From contig WBMZ01000200.1 of the NCBI GenBank assembly GCA_013400975.1, positions 92,911 to 156,910 on the forward strand: DNA of 64,000 bases, written 5' to 3'. Shown here piece after piece: positions 62,401-64,000 of the stretch. This DNA comes from Atrichornis clamosus (Eukaryota > Chordata > Aves > Passeriformes > Menuridae). Every line of letters starts with the position of its first letter. Within the stretch, counting starts at the first letter, position 1. The translations under genes and the position numbers were made by a program. The notes under the pieces are model-generated. The model was not told the DNA's origin, ran no database searches, and worked only from the letters and a program-made list of their open reading frames with translations.

Positions 62401-62508
62401 AACCCCAGAATGGTTTGAGCTGGAAGGGGACTTTATAGCTCATCTCATTCCAACCCACTGCCACAGGTGGGGGCACCTTTCCCTAGACCAGGTTGCTCCA
62501 AGCCCCAA
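62401..62508 (-). mobile_element. CR1 LINE short 3' end
   Basis: 'ccccagaatggtttgagctg', 'ctcattccaacccactgcca' and 'accaggttgctccaagcccc', an inverted main-type stub. Confidence 0.9.
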
Positions 62509-62841
62509 GTCTAGATCAGGTATCTGCTGAAGATGCATGGACAAATTTATTCCATGGTGAACAGAGCCAAGAAGGATAATCAGTGTTAATTAGTCAGTGT
62601 TAAAGACAACATATTTGGTCATATGTGGAAAAGAGAGTTAAATCTGTGTTAATTCTGTGTTCCAACTGGTAATGGAACAGCAGTATGTGTTCTGGGATCC
62701 CAGCATCACCAATAAACTGATGTCTGTAGTAGGTGGAACCCAGAGCATCCTTTATTCGTAGACGCATGTGGTGTGAGAGTACAACCTCCCACCTGGAAAT
62801 GCTCCCGAGGGTGTGTCCTACTCAGCTCATGCCATGTGTGT

Positions 62842-62991
62842 CTTGAGGTCGGGAGCTGTTCTTCACCAAACGTGAGGTCAGTCCCTGGCTTAGGCTGCCC
62901 AAGGGAGTGATGGAGTCCCCATCCCTGGAGGGATTTAAAAGATGTGCAGATGTGGCACTTGGGCACACGGATTAGTGCTGGAACTGGCAGT
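62842..62991 (+). mobile_element. CR1 LINE fragment, third subfamily
   Basis: 'gaggtcgggagctgttcttc', 'ggcttaggctgcccaaggga', 'ccatccctggagggatttaa' and 'gatgtggcacttgggcac' match the third-subfamily 3' region in + orientation. The final 40 bases are missing or diverged. The minus frame 62706-62966 overlaps it. Confidence 0.85.
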
Positions 62992-63727
62992 GCTTTCCTT
63001 CCTTTTTACACCTGCTTTTGACTTTTACTGCCACTGGTAAAGGATATTTGATTGTACACTTGGAAGGGAGGTGCAAGGCTGAAGGTAGTTTTTCAAGCTT
63101 GACTTTTAAAAGGATGTTATGCATGGAACCTAGAAACCTTATTCCTAATGTTGCTTAACTTCTTCTTTTCTGCCATCCTGGTTTGTGAATGACTAATAGT
63201 GGGCATTTATTGGTTGTTAATTACCTCAGCATCCCTGATGTGGTCTGCCAGAGCATTGGCAAGCTGGGTGTGAAAGGGGTGTGTGTCACAGCCTCTTCCA
63301 GCTGTGTACAAGAGCCAGGTTCTGATGAAACCGCTGCTTGTCAAGGGTTTTTGCGTGACTAACCACCTAGTAATGTGGCTTGTTAATTGAGCAAAGCGTT
63401 ACGGTGAACAAACATTTATTAAGGACAGTCACAGATTAAAAATAAGTCAGTTCTGGGTAATTCTCACTCCATTTTTAAGGAGGGAGTGTTGCCTTGATTC
63501 AGCCTGCATCCAAGATCTGAGCCCAGGTGGGGGTCCAAGGCTTGGTCCAAGCTGATGGACACTGCATGCCTTGCTCTGTCGTGGGCCTGTATCCATCCTG
63601 GATCTCGTTAATGCATATAATTATCCCAAAGGCAGGTGCCAAAAGGATGGTGCCAGAGCTGTTCAGTGGTGTCAGGTGACAGGACCAGGAGCAATGGTCC
63701 TATCTAAAACAGAAGTTTCACTTCAGC

Positions 63728-63800
63728 CTGCTCTAGGTGACCCTACCTTGGCAGGAAGTGGGACTGGATGATCGCCAGAGGACAGTTCTGTGATTCTGGA
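63728..63800 (+). mobile_element. CR1 LINE terminal stub, fourth subfamily
   Basis: 'gctctaggtgaccctacctt', 'ggcaggaagtgggactggat' and 'gttctgtgattctgg' match the + strand end of the subfamily seen inverted at 53516. It lies only about 50-100 bases upstream of the CpG island. Confidence 0.8.
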
Positions 63801-63839
63801 CTCCTGGGGCTGCTGGCAGGGAAGCATGAGGTGTATCCA

Positions 63840-64000
63840 CGTCGCTCCCTTGCAGGGACGGGTGACAGTGCAGGAAGCCCTGAGCGCCTGCTCTCCCTCC
63901 CGCGCTCTCCTCCCGCTCCCGGGCGGGCGGGACTCCAGTCCGGCGCTTGGGCGCTCCCGGCTGGCGCGGCCGAGCCCCGCCGAGCCGCGCCGCGCTGCCC
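63840..64000. promoter_or_regulatory. CpG island edge, likely promoter/first exon of a gene beyond the window
   Basis: CpG density rises abruptly here. I count 19 CpG dinucleotides in the last 100 bases, while typical 60-base rows elsewhere in the window hold none or one. A double GC box (GGGCGGGCGGGAC, 63921-63933) matches the Sp1/KLF binding consensus. The final 40 bases carry GCC/GAGCC-type repeats, common in 5' UTRs of CpG-island genes. Vertebrate CpG islands usually mark promoters, so a transcription start at or just beyond the right edge is likely. No TATA box or start codon is evident, and transcription could run either way. The island is cut by the window end, so its gene cannot be named. 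Confidence 0.8.

Noticed and set aside
1..64000. CRISPR arrays, bacterial operons, phage, rRNA or tRNA genes
   Set aside because: No regularly spaced repeats, ribosome-binding-site and gene chains, or tRNA box motifs were seen. The CR1 content shows avian nuclear DNA.

Overview
The window is vertebrate nuclear DNA, very probably from a bird. The strongest evidence is about 28 recognisable fragments of the avian LINE CR1 (chicken repeat 1). Nearly all are 5'-truncated 3' ends, with the usual closing block (CCAACCCAAACCATTCTGTG or a subfamily variant). I recognise no SINEs, other LINE families or DNA transposons. The DNA is AT-rich and CpG-poor, with short homopolymer runs, which fits avian intronic or intergenic sequence. 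I see nothing bacterial or viral: no operons, rRNA, tRNA or CRISPR.

Layout. Positions 1-49,800 are mostly unique AT-rich DNA in which G visibly exceeds C on the + strand in many stretches. About 20 CR1 fragments interrupt it, most in + orientation. Within it, 42,840-43,700 stands out as a possible conserved regulatory element or exon, with a long pyrimidine tract ending in CAG. A 208-codon open frame lies at 44,183-44,809. From 49,800 to 53,300 the composition changes: there is a GC-richer, CpG-poor segment at about 49,880-51,050, and C exceeds G on the + strand in sampled stretches at 51.3-52.5 kb. From 53,300 to 63,800 there are more CR1 fragments in both orientations, a poly-C tract, and a rise in GC from about 61.1 kb with a small CpG cluster near 62.1 kb. 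From about 63,840 to the right edge a dense CpG island begins (19 CpG in the last 100 bases, with an Sp1-type GC box). It is probably the promoter or first exon of a gene continuing beyond the window.

No protein-coding gene can be assigned with confidence. Almost all open frames are short and look like chance, or run through CR1 sequence. A few places have a good splice acceptor, an open frame and a good donor (9,817-9,877; 22,311-22,360; 49,132-49,246). They are given as candidates only, because I recognise none of the peptides. The simplest reading is a large intron or intergenic stretch upstream of a CpG-island gene at the right edge.
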